A stretch of DNA of 64,000 nucleotides from assembly GCA_963831535.1 (NCBI GenBank), contig CAWHQP010000003.1, positions 124,001 through 188,000 on the forward strand, written 5' to 3'. Below the pieces are notes generated by a model. The model was given only the letters and a program-made list of their open reading frames with translations. It was not told where the DNA came from and did not search any database. The stretch's first letter is position 1. Each line of letters starts with the position of its first letter. The DNA is from Bog-756 sp963831535. GTDB lineage: Bacteria > Actinomycetota > Acidimicrobiia > Acidimicrobiales > RAAP-2. Positions 1 to 9,423 of this stretch are shown here, piece after piece. The position numbers and the translations under genes were made by a program.

Positions 1-2013
1 GTCAAGAGGGCGCCCCACCTCCATCCCTACCCCCACTGTTGGCGGTGCGGAACGGCGCTCATCTACTGGGGGAAGCCCAGTTGGTACGTCCGGACTTCCG
101 AGCGCAAGGCCGACCTCGAGGCCCAGAACCAGACCATCGGCTGGCACCCCGAGCACATCCGCGACGGCCGGATGGGGGAGTGGCTGGCCAACAACGTGGA
201 CTGGGCCCTGTCGCGTGACCGGTACTGGGGGACTCCGCTCCCCATCTGGCGGTGTGGCGACGGGCATGTCCGCTGCGTGGGCTCGCTAGCCGAGCTCTCC
301 GAGCTGGCCGGACGCGACGTGTCCGACGTGGATCCCCACCGTCCCGCCATCGACGAGGTCACCATCCCTTGTGTCGACTGCCGGGACGGCCACTCCGAGA
401 TGCGAAGGGTGGAGCCGGTGATCGACGCCTGGTTCGACTCGGGGTCCATGCCGACGGCCCAATGGGGATACCCCGGGGCCGCGGGATCCGAGGAGCGCTT
501 CGTCTTCCCTGCCGACTTCATCTGCGAGGCCATCGACCAGACGCGGGGCTGGTTCTACTCACTGCTGGCGGTGAACACCCTGGTGCGTGGCGCCACCCCC
601 TACCGGAACGTTCTCTGTCTCGGTCACATCGTCGATGCCGACGGCCGCAAGATGTCCAAATCCGTCGGCAACGTCATCGATCCCTGGGAGATCCTCTCCA
701 CCCGTGGAGCCGATCCGCTGCGGTGGTGGATGTTCTCCCAGGGTTCTCCGTGGACTCCGACCCGGGTCAGTTTCGAGGTCATCGACGCCTCCATGCGGGA
801 CACCCTGCTCACGCTGTGGAACACCTGGTCGTTCTTTACGACCTACGCGTCGCTAAACGGGTTCGACCCCGCGGACCCCGCCATCCCTCCGCCCGCCGAC
901 CGCTCGGTGCTGGACCGTTGGATGCGCTCCCGTCTGGCCGCCACCGTGGCCATGACCACCGAGTCACTCGACGGCTACGAGCCCTTCCCGGCGGCGACCG
1001 CCATCGCCGAGCTGGTCGACGACGTCTCCAACTGGTACGTCCGACGCAGTAGGCGGCGATTCTGGCGCACCGACCCCGGGGCCGATCCGGCCGACTCGCT
1101 CGGCGCCCAGGCCACCCTCCACGAGGTCCTGGTCACCCTGGCCCGGCTGCTGGCCCCGCTGTGCCCCTTCGTGGCCGACCGGATGTGGCGTGACCTCACC
1201 GGTGCAGCCGAGGACGACTCGGTACACCTGGCCGATTGGCCCGCGCTCGGTGTCGGGACGGTCGACCCCGACCTGGACGAGGGCATGGCCCTGGCTCGTC
1301 GGCTGTCATCGCTGGGCCGGGCCGCCCGGGCCGAAGCCGGCATGAAGGTCCGCCAGCCGCTGTCCCGGGCCCTGGTCTACCTGCCTCCCGGCAGTCCCGT
1401 CCCCCCGCCCGGCGTGGTCGAGGACGAGCTCAATGTGGATGTGGTGGAGGTGACCACCGAGCTCGGTGACGTCTTGGCCTACGAGTTGGTGCCCAACTAC
1501 AAGCTCCTCGGCCCCCGCCTGAAGGACCGGGTCCAGGCGTTGCGGTCGGCCATGGGATCGGTCGACGGCGTGGCCGCAGCCGCCGACCTGGCCGCCGGGC
1601 GCCCGGTGGTGATCGAGTTCGACGGCGGTGCCGTCGAACTGGTCGGGGAGGAGGTCGAGCTGCGGGTGCGGGCCCAATCTGGCTTCGCCGTGTCCCGGGA
1701 CGGCGCCGAGGTCGTGGCCCTCGACCTCGCCCTCGACGACGATCTCCGCCGCCGCGGCCTGGCCCGCGAGGTGATCCGGAACGTCCAGGACGTGCGCAAG
1801 GCCACCGGCCTCGAGGTGTCCGACTGGATCCACCTCACGCTGGTGGGTCTGGACGACCTGGAGCCCATGTTCGGATCCATCGCTCGTGAGGTGCTGGCTC
1901 GCACCGTGTCGACCACCCCTCCCGAGGTCGCCGGGGCCGGTTCCGGCACGAGACTGGAGATCGATGCCGGTGACACGGTGCGGGAGGCCAGGGCCTGGGT
2001 GGTCAAGGCGTGA
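1..2013 (+). CDS. ileS: isoleucyl-tRNA synthetase, C-terminal 670 residues (5' end outside window)
   Basis: Charges tRNA-Ile with isoleucine in the cytoplasm. The frame is open from base 1, so the Rossmann HIGH motif lies outside the window. Visible are the CWRCG zinc knuckle at once (about 37-51), the end of the editing/catalytic region, and the class I KMSKS loop at 649-663 inside GRKMSKSVGNVIDP. The anticodon-binding domain follows. The C-terminus (NYKLLGPRLKDRV onward) is the long extension typical of the eukaryote-like type 2 IleRS, a class known for natural mupirocin tolerance; the subtype is my inference. The TGA stop overlaps the next start by four bases (GTGA), so the kinase downstream is probably cotranscribed. 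Confidence 0.96.
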   Translation, partial: VKRAPHLHPYPHCWRCGTALIYWGKPSWYVRTSERKADLEAQNQTIGWHPEHIRDGRMGEWLANNVDWALSRDRYWGTPLPIWRCGDGHVRCVGSLAELSELAGRDVSDVDPHRPAIDEVTIPCVDCRDGHSEMRRVEPVIDAWFDSGSMPTAQWGYPGAAGSEERFVFPADFICEAIDQTRGWFYSLLAVNTLVRGATPYRNVLCLGHIVDADGRKMSKSVGNVIDPWEILSTRGADPLRWWMFSQGSPWTPTRVSFEVIDASMRDTLLTLWNTWSFFTTYASLNGFDPADPAIPPPADRSVLDRWMRSRLAATVAMTTESLDGYEPFPAATAIAELVDDVSNWYVRRSRRRFWRTDPGADPADSLGAQATLHEVLVTLARLLAPLCPFVADRMWRDLTGAAEDDSVHLADWPALGVGTVDPDLDEGMALARRLSSLGRAARAEAGMKVRQPLSRALVYLPPGSPVPPPGVVEDELNVDVVEVTTELGDVLAYELVPNYKLLGPRLKDRVQALRSAMGSVDGVAAAADLAAGRPVVIEFDGGAVELVGEEVELRVRAQSGFAVSRDGAEVVALDLALDDDLRRRGLAREVIRNVQDVRKATGLEVSDWIHLTLVGLDDLEPMFGSIAREVLARTVSTTPPEVAGAGSGTRLEIDAGDTVREARAWVVKA

Positions 2014-3587
2014 GCCCACCGACCGGCCCGCCCCACCGGGGGTCGGCCGACGACGAGTTCGTCCTGGCCGTCGACCTCGGCACCGGAGGACCCAAGGTGG
2101 CCGTGGTGGCCGCCAGTGGGCGCATCGTGGCCCACGCCACCGAACCCGTCGCCCTCCGCCTCCTCGAAGGGGGTGGGGCGGAACAGGACCCGGCCGAATG
2201 GTGGACGGCCATCGTGGCTGCGGCCCGGCGGGCCCTCGAGGAGGCCGCCGTGGCCCCTGGTTCCTTCATCGGGTTGGGATGCACGGCCCAGTGGTCGGGC
2301 ACGGTGGCCGTGGGCAGCGACGGTGAGCCCATCATGCCTGCGGTCATCTGGATGGATTCCCGGGGAAACAAGGCCATCCGCAAGGTGGCCGGGGGACCGG
2401 TCAATGTCCTCGGCTACGACCCCCGCAAGCTCATGCGGTGGGTGCAGGTGACCGGCGGGGCCCCGGGTCTGTCGGGCAAGGATCCGGTGGCCCACATCCT
2501 GTTCATCCGGGACGCCTTCCCCGACGTCTATCGGGCCACGGCGACCTTCCTCGAACCCTGCGACTACCTGAATCTCCGACTGACCGGCGTCACCTCGGCG
2601 TCGTTCGACTCCATCGCCGCCCACTGGATCACCGACAACCGCACCATCGACAAGGTGGCCTACGACGGACGCCTGCTGGAGCTCACCGGTATCGACCGGG
2701 CCAGGTTGCCCGACCTGGTGGCCCCGGGCACCATCATGGGCACGCTCACCGACCGGGCGGCCACCGAACTGGGGATGCCCGCCGGCCTGCCGGTATCGGT
2801 CGGTTCCGGTGACGTGCACTCGGCCGTGTTCGGATCCGGGGCGGTGGCCGATTTCGCCGCCCACCTCTACATCGGCACCTCGTCGTGGATCTCGGGTCAC
2901 GTCCCGTTCAAGAAGACCGCCCCCACCTCGAACGTGGCCTCCATACCCGCCGCCCTGGCCGGCCGCTACCTCATCGTCGACGAGCACGAGACGGCCGGGG
3001 CCTGCCTCACCTTTCTGCGCGACAACCTGGGGTTTGCCGACGACTTCGAGGCCCTCAACGCCATGGTCGACTCGGTGGAGCCGGGAAGCGGTCGCGTGCT
3101 GTTCACTCCCTGGCTCAACGGTGAGCGCTCACCGGTCGACGACCACACCATACGCGGCGGGTTCCACAATCTCTCCCTGGCCACCACCCGGGCCCAGATG
3201 GTGCGGGCCGTCTACGAGGGGGTGGCCCTCAACTCCAGGTGGCTGCTCGAGGCGGTCGAGAGGTTCGCCGATCGCCGCCTGGATTCCCTGGCCTTCATCG
3301 GAGGTGGGGCCAACTCCGACCAGTGGGCCCAGATCCACGCCGACGTCCTCGGCCGGGAGATCCGACAGGTGGCCGATCCGGTGCTGGCCAACGTCCGGGG
3401 CGCCGCCCTCATCACGCTGATGGCCTTGGGGCGGATCCGCCTGGAGGACATTCCCGCCATGGTGGAGATCCGGCGTACCTTCACCCCGAACCGGTCCACC
3501 GCCGCCGAGTACGACCTCCTCTTCAGCGAGTTCGTCAATCTCTACAAGCAGACCAAGGGCATCTTCAAGCGGCTGAACCGCTTCTGA
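2010..3587 (+). CDS. FGGY-family carbohydrate kinase (xylulokinase-like)
   Basis: An ATP-dependent sugar kinase of 525 residues, a normal length for FGGY enzymes. The N-terminal phosphate-1 loop is VDLGTGGPKVAVV (about residues 13-25). The C-terminal lobe holds AFIGGGANSDQWAQIHADVL (about 430-449), the FGGY_C signature with the adenosine loop. The substrate cannot be read from sequence; xylulose is the commonest for this subgroup, but glycerol-like or other pentitol sugars are possible. The GTG start overlaps the ileS stop by four bases, with no sugar-transport or isomerase gene beside it to narrow the substrate. The next gene is convergent. Confidence 0.85.
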   Translation: MSPPTGPPHRGSADDEFVLAVDLGTGGPKVAVVAASGRIVAHATEPVALRLLEGGGAEQDPAEWWTAIVAAARRALEEAAVAPGSFIGLGCTAQWSGTVAVGSDGEPIMPAVIWMDSRGNKAIRKVAGGPVNVLGYDPRKLMRWVQVTGGAPGLSGKDPVAHILFIRDAFPDVYRATATFLEPCDYLNLRLTGVTSASFDSIAAHWITDNRTIDKVAYDGRLLELTGIDRARLPDLVAPGTIMGTLTDRAATELGMPAGLPVSVGSGDVHSAVFGSGAVADFAAHLYIGTSSWISGHVPFKKTAPTSNVASIPAALAGRYLIVDEHETAGACLTFLRDNLGFADDFEALNAMVDSVEPGSGRVLFTPWLNGERSPVDDHTIRGGFHNLSLATTRAQMVRAVYEGVALNSRWLLEAVERFADRRLDSLAFIGGGANSDQWAQIHADVLGREIRQVADPVLANVRGAALITLMALGRIRLEDIPAMVEIRRTFTPNRSTAAEYDLLFSEFVNLYKQTKGIFKRLNRF

Positions 3588-3648
3588 ATCCCCCGGACCG
3601 AACGCCCGGCGCGGACGGGCATGGTTGCGGGTCCGGTGGGGCGAGCCC

Positions 3649-4431
3649 TCAGTCGGCTGCCGGGGCCGTGCCTACGAACAGCAGGTCGAAGGCCAAGGTG
3701 TGCAGGGCCGTCCCGGACGAGGACCAGGCACTGCGACGGTCGAGACGGTACCCGACCGCGGGGAACACCTGGCGGGCGCGACGACTGGGCAGGTGGAGGA
3801 CATGGCCGGCCAGAGCGGCGTAGTACGCGGCCAGATAGCCGAGTGCCTCGAACGTGCCCCCGAACACGAAGACCTCGCCGTCCTCGAATGACGCCGAGCC
3901 GAGCCGGTCGAGACCCTGGGCCGTGAACCGCCAGTAGTCGTTGTGGTCGTGACGGGGAACGGCAGAAGGGACCGAGAGCATCACCGTGCCCCCGGGCTTC
4001 AGGACCCGAGCGATCTCCGAGAGCACCGCGGCCGGTTCCGGCACGTGCTCGAGCAGCTCGAGCGAGATGACCATGTCCGCGGATCCATCGGCCAGCGGAA
4101 GGGCGGTGGCGTCCGAGGAGAAGTCCACGTTGGGCAGGGTCCGGAGGTCGGTGGCTACAAAGCGGCCGGGGCAGACCGACTCGAATTGGCGCATCACGCC
4201 GCACCCCAGATTGACCATCAGCGAGTCGGTGGGGAGTTCGAACAGTCGCTGCTCGATGAAGTGGTCCCGTCGTTTGATGGCGTCGGTCCAACCACCCGAA
4301 GCCGGGCCCTCCCGGTCACCGTTTCCGGCGACCGGGCTGGTCGTCACTCCGGCACGCTTGGCTGTGGCCACCAGGAACTCTCCCCCCTCGACAGATGACG
4401 CCCCTACGGTGAGACCGACGCCAGGCTGCAT
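3649..4431 (-). CDS. class I SAM-dependent methyltransferase
   Basis: A 260-residue soluble protein with the class I methyltransferase fold. The SAM-binding motif I is MVNLGCGVMRQ, the acidic loop is VATDLR, and motif IV/post-IV reads ISLELLEHVPEPAAVLSEI, followed by RVLKPGGTVMLSVPS. This is a Methyltransf_11/25 pattern. C-terminal HNDYWRFTAQGLDRL is common in methyltransferases that sit in glycan or lipid pathways, but the acceptor is unknown. The ATG at 4431 is the longest start; a later in-frame GTG is possible, because the first 30 residues look poorly structured. It converges on the sugar kinase and lies 115 bases upstream of the leuA stop on the same strand. Confidence 0.85.
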   Translation of the reverse strand: MQPGVGLTVGASSVEGGEFLVATAKRAGVTTSPVAGNGDREGPASGGWTDAIKRRDHFIEQRLFELPTDSLMVNLGCGVMRQFESVCPGRFVATDLRTLPNVDFSSDATALPLADGSADMVISLELLEHVPEPAAVLSEIARVLKPGGTVMLSVPSAVPRHDHNDYWRFTAQGLDRLGSASFEDGEVFVFGGTFEALGYLAAYYAALAGHVLHLPSRRARQVFPAVGYRLDRRSAWSSSGTALHTLAFDLLFVGTAPAAD

Positions 4432-4546
4432 CGTAGTGTCGGGGGCCGTTCCGGGGAGACATCAACGGGCCGGTTCCCCCCGACCCCGTCGGCGTTCTTG
4501 TTCCGACGGGTGTCCCAACCCTCCGGTGACCCCGGTCCACCAGGGG

Positions 4547-6319
4547 TCAGCCGGCCGCGGCGCCCCGTCGCTCGAGGTCGCGGTTGGCCGCGCTGACCAC
4601 GGCATGGAGCGAGGCATCAAGGATGCTGGAGTCGATGCCCACGCCCCACCATGTCGAGCCGTCGGGGCCCTCGGCCTCGATGTAGGCCACCGCCGACGCT
4701 TCGCTGCCCGATGTCAGAGCGTGCTGGTTGTAGTCCTTCACCTCGAACTCGACACCGAGGTCGGCCCGCAACGCGCCGAGGAGCGCGTCGATAGGCCCGT
4801 TGCCCTGGCCCATGACCGTGCGGGGCTCACCGTCCACCAACAGCTGGGCGGTCACCGTGGTGCGCTGCCCCCCAGTGGTGACCTCGCTCCCGATGAGTCG
4901 CATGCCGGCATCCTCGGGCAGGTAGGTGCGGGAGAAGACGTCCCACATCTCACCCGCCCGGATCACCGTCCCACTGTCCTCGGTGACGGCCTGGACCTCC
5001 TTGGAGAACTCCACCTGGAGTCGCCGGGGGAGGTCGAGTCCGTGCTCGGTGTCCATCACGTAGGCCACCCCGCCCTTGCCGGACTGGCTGTTGACCTGGA
5101 TGATGGCCTCGTAGGTCCGCCCGGTGTGGCTGGGGTCGATGGGCAGATACGGCACCTCCCACCGCTCGTAGTCGTCGCCCAGTGCTGCGAACCCCTTCTT
5201 GATGGCGTCCTGGTGGGACCCGGAGAACGCCGTGTACACGAGGTCCCCGGCGTAGGGGTGCCGGGGGTGCACCGGCATCCGGGTGGCGTACTCGGCCACC
5301 CGCCGGACCCGGTCGATGTCCCCGAAGTCGAGCGCCGGGTCGATGCCCTGGGAGAAGAGGTTCATGGCCAAAGTCACCACGTCCACGTTCCCGGTGCGCT
5401 CGCCGTTGCCGAACAGAGTCCCCTCCACCCGGTCGGCGCCGGCCAGTACGGCCAGTTCGGCGGCGGCCACCGCTGTCCCCCGGTCGTTGTGAGGATGGAG
5501 ACTGAGGATGATCGAGTCCCGGTCCTCGATGGTCCGGCCGAACCACTCGATGACATCGGCGTAGACATGGGGGCCGTACATCTCGACGGTGTTGGGTAGG
5601 TTGATGATGATGGGCCGATCGGGCGTGGGTTGGACGACCTCCATGACCGCCTCGCAGATCTCCACGGCAAACTCCGGTTCGGTTCCGGTGAAGGACTCCG
5701 GTGAGTACTCGTAGCGGATGTCGGTTCCGGGAAGGGTCGACTCGAACTTCTTGCACAGGTGGGCGGCGTTCACCGCGATCTCCTTGATGCCCGCTCGGTC
5801 CAGACCGAACACCACGCGGCGCTGGAGCTCGGAGGTCGAGTTGTAGAAGTGCACGATGGCCCGCGGGGCACCGACCAGTGACTCGAAGGTGCGCTCGATC
5901 AGCTCCTCGCGGCACTGGACCAGGACCTGGATGGTCACGTCATCGGGGATCAGCCCACCATCGATGATCTGGCGCTGGAAGTCGAAGTCGGTCTGGGAGG
6001 CCGAGGGGAACCCCACCTCGATCTCCTTGAAGCCGATCGCCACGAGGGTCTCGAACAGGCGCAGCTTCCGCTCGGGATCCATGGGGTCGACGAGAGCCTG
6101 GTTCCCGTCGCGCAGATCCACGCTGGCCCACCGGGGGGCCCGGGTGATGTCCCGGTCGGGCCAGGTCCGGTCGGGGAGGGTCAGTGGTCGGTAGGGACGG
6201 TAGAGATGGAAGGGCATGGGGGAGACGTCACAGGGCATCGCCAGTCGTTGTGGGTGCCCGTCGCCCACGGGCACGGTGGCCGGGGTGCCTTCGGGTTCGC
6301 TGTGTGGGGTGCTGGTCAC
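4547..6319 (-). CDS. leuA: 2-isopropylmalate synthase
   Basis: Catalyses the first committed step of leucine synthesis, condensing acetyl-CoA with 2-oxoisovalerate. The 590 residues fit the long actinobacterial LeuA. Present are the catalytic Arg in ASVDLRDGNQALVDPMD, the metal-binding HxH in LSLHPHNDRGTAVAAAELA, the NGERTGNVDVV loop, and a C-terminal leucine-sensing regulatory domain (about 460-590). I chose the GTG at 6319 because AAGGGAG lies just upstream. The frame stays open to 6502, but that stretch encodes the attenuator, not protein. Expression is very probably controlled by the leader peptide and terminator at 6394-6506. Confidence 0.95.
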   Translation of the reverse strand: MTSTPHSEPEGTPATVPVGDGHPQRLAMPCDVSPMPFHLYRPYRPLTLPDRTWPDRDITRAPRWASVDLRDGNQALVDPMDPERKLRLFETLVAIGFKEIEVGFPSASQTDFDFQRQIIDGGLIPDDVTIQVLVQCREELIERTFESLVGAPRAIVHFYNSTSELQRRVVFGLDRAGIKEIAVNAAHLCKKFESTLPGTDIRYEYSPESFTGTEPEFAVEICEAVMEVVQPTPDRPIIINLPNTVEMYGPHVYADVIEWFGRTIEDRDSIILSLHPHNDRGTAVAAAELAVLAGADRVEGTLFGNGERTGNVDVVTLAMNLFSQGIDPALDFGDIDRVRRVAEYATRMPVHPRHPYAGDLVYTAFSGSHQDAIKKGFAALGDDYERWEVPYLPIDPSHTGRTYEAIIQVNSQSGKGGVAYVMDTEHGLDLPRRLQVEFSKEVQAVTEDSGTVIRAGEMWDVFSRTYLPEDAGMRLIGSEVTTGGQRTTVTAQLLVDGEPRTVMGQGNGPIDALLGALRADLGVEFEVKDYNQHALTSGSEASAVAYIEAEGPDGSTWWGVGIDSSILDASLHAVVSAANRDLERRGAAAG

Positions 6320-6393
6320 GGTGGTGCTCCCTTGGTGCTTGGTGCTGTGGGTTTCGCAGGTGGTTCGACGTGTCCGGGTGGTGTCGGGGCCAA

Positions 6394-6427
6394 CAAAAAA
6401 CCCCCTGGCCGGAAGGCTCAGGAGGTT
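6394..6427 (-). terminator. leuA transcription attenuator (intrinsic terminator)
   Basis: Read on the minus strand, AACCTCCTG pairs with CAGGGGGTT (9 bp, one G-U) around an AGCCTTCCGGC loop, followed at once by a run of T. It lies between the Leu-rich leader peptide and the leuA start, so it should end transcription early when leucyl-tRNA is plentiful. Confidence 0.85.
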
Positions 6428-6455
6428 GCGGGCGAACGCGATGTGGCGCTCGCCG

Positions 6456-6506
6456 TCAGGTGAGGAGGAGGTCCGAGGTCGAGGTGGTGTACATGGTGGC
6501 ATCCAT
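6456..6506 (-). CDS. leuA leader peptide (16 residues, or 12 from the second ATG)
   Basis: Translation gives MDATMYTTSTSDLLLT then TGA. Three consecutive CTC leucine codons lie four codons before the stop, and the intrinsic terminator begins about 30 bases further on. This is the classical layout for ribosome-mediated attenuation: stalling at the Leu codons under leucine shortage would favour an antiterminator fold and let transcription reach leuA. The second ATG (6494) gives MYTTSTSDLLLT and could be the true start. The peptide itself is not expected to have another function. Confidence 0.85.
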   Translation of the reverse strand: MDATMYTTSTSDLLLT

Positions 6507-6529
6507 GGTGCCAGGGTGCTGGAGGTTCG

Positions 6530-7936
6530 TCAAGGACCGATCGGCACTTGGACGTCGAGCACGGTGTGGGCGGCGGCGACCACGAGAGCTCGTCGTGACC
6601 GGACCATCTCGGTGACCGGGCCGTCGCTCCGAAACGCCCGGTAGCCGGTGATGGCCCCGCCTATGCGGTGGATCCGCTCGAGCATCCGGAGGGCCACGTA
6701 GCCACACGCCGGGGCAGACACCGCGGCCACCAGTCCGGGGCCCACGCCGAAGCTGGCGCCCACCACAGCGCCCACGGCCGCATAGGTCAGTGCGTAGAGG
6801 AGGAGACTGCCGAGGATTTTCACGGTGGCGCGCATCCCCACGTTGTCCGGCACCCGGCTGGCCAGCTTCACCACGCCGTAGGGTGCTGCGTGCACCACCA
6901 GTCCCACGACGGCGAGGGGAAGGGCGACGACCACCTTGGCCGCGGACCCGGCCAGGTACCAACGAAGGCGTCCCGACACGAAGTCCGCGGCGACCTGGTC
7001 ATCGTCGAGACCGAGCCTGTCCAGTGCCTCGCCATAGGAGGCAAAGGCCGAGTCCAGCGAGTCCATCCACGCTGCGGTCGGCCCGTTGGCCCGTCGGGCC
7101 GCGGCCAGTGCGGTGGCGATGCGGTTGCGATCGGCCAGATCCACCCGTGCGGGCAGCGTGGTCGTGGGTCGGGCTACCACCTCGGCGATGGCGGACAGAA
7201 CCTCTGCCTCGGCCCAGGACGGGTACTCGCGTCCTCCATCACGAAGCCGTTGGGCCAGGTCGTCGGTCAGGGAACGCACCGCGTCGACCTCGTTCAGCCG
7301 ATACGCCCCCATCCACGGGGAGGTCGGACGCGGCACACCTACCCGGACGAGGGCCCTCGACCGGAACCGCTGTTTGTCGTCATAGACCAGGGTGACCGAG
7401 ACCGTGTCGACCTCGGCCAGCCCGCCGGCCATGGCCGACAGCGCGATGCGGGCGGCTCCGGTCCGCAGTGGCTGGAGGGCCGGTTCGTCGTGGCTGATGC
7501 CCTCGGGGAAGATGGCCACCAATCCACCCGTCTCCAAGAGACGGTGGCATCGGGCGAAGGCCCGGTGGTTGCCCACCTCGGAGCCACCGTCCTGGGCCCG
7601 GTAGACGGGCACCACGCCGCCCACCTGAAGGAAGGGCCAGAGCAGGGGATTGCGAAAGAGGGTCGATTTGCCGAGGAACCGGGGATACCGGTCCAGGGCC
7701 GCCATCAACAAGAGGCCGTCGACCAGCCCGTTTCGGTGGTCGGCCACCAGCACCGTGGGCCGACCCGACCCGAGGCGTTCCCCGTGTTCGACCTCCACGC
7801 CGGAGAAGAAGACCCGGATCAGCAGCCGGGCCAGACCGGACATGATCCGATCGCCGACGGCCCGAACCGCACACCGGGCGCGCACCCGCACCCGGCGGGG
7901 GCGAGCCCGGACCGGCGGACACGTGGTGGTCGACAT
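6530..7936 (-). CDS. 1-acyl-glycerol-3-phosphate/GPAT-like acyltransferase (PlsC family)
   Basis: A membrane acyltransferase of 468 residues for phospholipid synthesis or remodelling. The catalytic motif is ADHRNGLVDG: His and Asp are separated by five residues, as in the GPAT-like branch of the LPLAT superfamily, rather than four as in classical PlsC. The second motif is FPEGISHDEPALQPLRTGAA. The C-terminal third carries about three hydrophobic segments (for example VVVALPLAVVGLVVHA), so it is anchored in the membrane. GTG 7939 and ATG 7936 are adjacent starts. Its stop lies 24 bases before the leuA leader peptide on the same strand, so the leuA promoter lies inside or at the end of this gene, or the two are cotranscribed. 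Confidence 0.8.
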   Translation of the reverse strand: MSTTTCPPVRARPRRVRVRARCAVRAVGDRIMSGLARLLIRVFFSGVEVEHGERLGSGRPTVLVADHRNGLVDGLLLMAALDRYPRFLGKSTLFRNPLLWPFLQVGGVVPVYRAQDGGSEVGNHRAFARCHRLLETGGLVAIFPEGISHDEPALQPLRTGAARIALSAMAGGLAEVDTVSVTLVYDDKQRFRSRALVRVGVPRPTSPWMGAYRLNEVDAVRSLTDDLAQRLRDGGREYPSWAEAEVLSAIAEVVARPTTTLPARVDLADRNRIATALAAARRANGPTAAWMDSLDSAFASYGEALDRLGLDDDQVAADFVSGRLRWYLAGSAAKVVVALPLAVVGLVVHAAPYGVVKLASRVPDNVGMRATVKILGSLLLYALTYAAVGAVVGASFGVGPGLVAAVSAPACGYVALRMLERIHRIGGAITGYRAFRSDGPVTEMVRSRRALVVAAAHTVLDVQVPIGP

Positions 7937-8015
7937 CACACCTGGTCTTCGTGGCCGATCGGCTTCCGGTTGACCGAGCGGGCAGTGGGGACCCAGAAGG
8001 GCCGAGACGAACGCC

Positions 8016-9385
8016 TCAGATGCGCTCGAAGTTGCGGGCCAACTCCCAGTCGGTGACCACCCGGTTGGCCGTGGCCCACTCCTGTCGGGCCGTGTTCAGC
8101 AGATGGTGGTGCACTTCGGGCCCGAAGGCCTCTGCGGCCACCTCGCTCTCGGCCAGATGGTCGATCGGCCTCGCTCAGCGTGGTGGGGATGCGAGCAAGG
8201 CCCGGTGTGTTGTAGGCGTTCCCCTCGAAGGCCGGAGCCAGCTCGAGCTCGTGCTCGATGCCCCACAGACCGCCGGCGATGGCCGCGGCCAGGGCCAGGT
8301 ACGGATTCACGTCGGCCCCGGGGATCCGGCTCTCCACCCGGCGCCCGGCGCCGTGACCCACGGCCCGGAACCCGCAGGTGCGGTTGTCCTCACCCCACAC
8401 CATGGCCGTCGGTGCCCACGAGTCGGGGACGTACCGCCGGTAGGAGTTCACATAGGGGGCGAAGCACCAGGCCAACTGGTCGGCGGCATGGAGTTGGCCG
8501 GCGACGAACTGGGCACCGATGGCCGAGAAGCCGGTGGGCGCATCCTCGCCCTCGGCCGGTGCCATGAGCGGGGTGCCGTGCTCGGCGTCCCACAGGCTGG
8601 TGTGGAAGTGGCACGAGGAACCGGCGGTGTCCATGGACCACTTGGCCATGAAGGTGGCGGCCCGACCGTATCCCGAGGCGATCTCCTTGACCCCGTTCTT
8701 GAACACCAGGTGCCGGTCGGCCACCTCAAGGGCGCTTCCGTAGGTGATGTTGATCTCATGCTGGCCGATGCCCGCCTCCCCCTTCGAGAACTCGATGGGG
8801 ATACCCGCCTCCACCATCTGGTTGCGGATCTTGCCGATGATGTACTCCTCACGGGACGTCTGCAGCAGCTGGTAGTCCTCGATGGTGTCGGCATGGGGAG
8901 CCAGGCCCTGCCAGTGCTTCTGCGCCGCCTCGGCGAAGGAGTCGAGGAAGAGGTAGAACTCGAGCTCGGTGGCGCACTTGACCTCCAGGCCGTGTTCCGC
9001 CGCCCGCTCGATCTGTCGGCGCAGGATCCGGCGGGGCGAGACCTCGACGGGCTCGACCGTCCAGGGTCAAGAGGTCGCAGAGGACGAGGGCACTGCCCGG
9101 CAGCCAGGGCAGGGGCCGGACGGTCCGGGGGTCGATGACCGCGTGGAGGTCGCCGTAGCCGGTCTCCCAGTTGGCGAACCGGTAGCCCGGCAGGGGTTCC
9201 ATGTCCACATCGCAGGCCATGAGGTAGTCGCACACCTCGATCCCGTGGTCGACCACGTGGTCGAGGAAGAACGAACCGGTGACCCGCTTGCCCACCGGTC
9301 GGCCCTGCAGGTCGGGGAAGGCGACCACCACCGTGTCGACTTCACCCGAACGGATCTGATGCGGCAGTGTCTCGAGGGTCAGCAT
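8016..9385 (-). CDS. glutamine synthetase family ligase (gamma-glutamylpolyamine synthetase-like), two frame breaks
   Basis: Joins glutamate to an amine using ATP. The N-terminus from ATG 9385 (MLTLETLPHQIRSGEVDTVV) fits the beta-grasp domain. The catalytic domain shows FSKGEAGIGQHEINI, the SSCHFHTSLWD signature and the ESRIPGADVNPYLALAA adenylation-type loop. One extra base near 9064 and another near 8174 break the frame; reading through both gives about 455 residues, the family length, ending ANRVVTDWELARNFERI. The neighbours (SDR, PuuD-like hydrolase, aldehyde dehydrogenase) suggest gamma-glutamylation of a polyamine or similar amine rather than ammonia assimilation; this is inference. Confidence 0.8.
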
Positions 9386-9423
9386 GGAAGCACTTTGGTC
9401 CAGCCCGGCGTCGCCGTCCAGCG

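Noticed and set aside
1497..2987. Long minus-strand open frame across ileS and the sugar kinase
   Set aside because: Low-complexity His/Gly/Arg composition, no motif, and both plus-strand genes are clear.
3588..3648. GCCCGGCGCGGACGGGC as a terminator between converging genes
   Set aside because: The stem is short and no T run follows on either strand.
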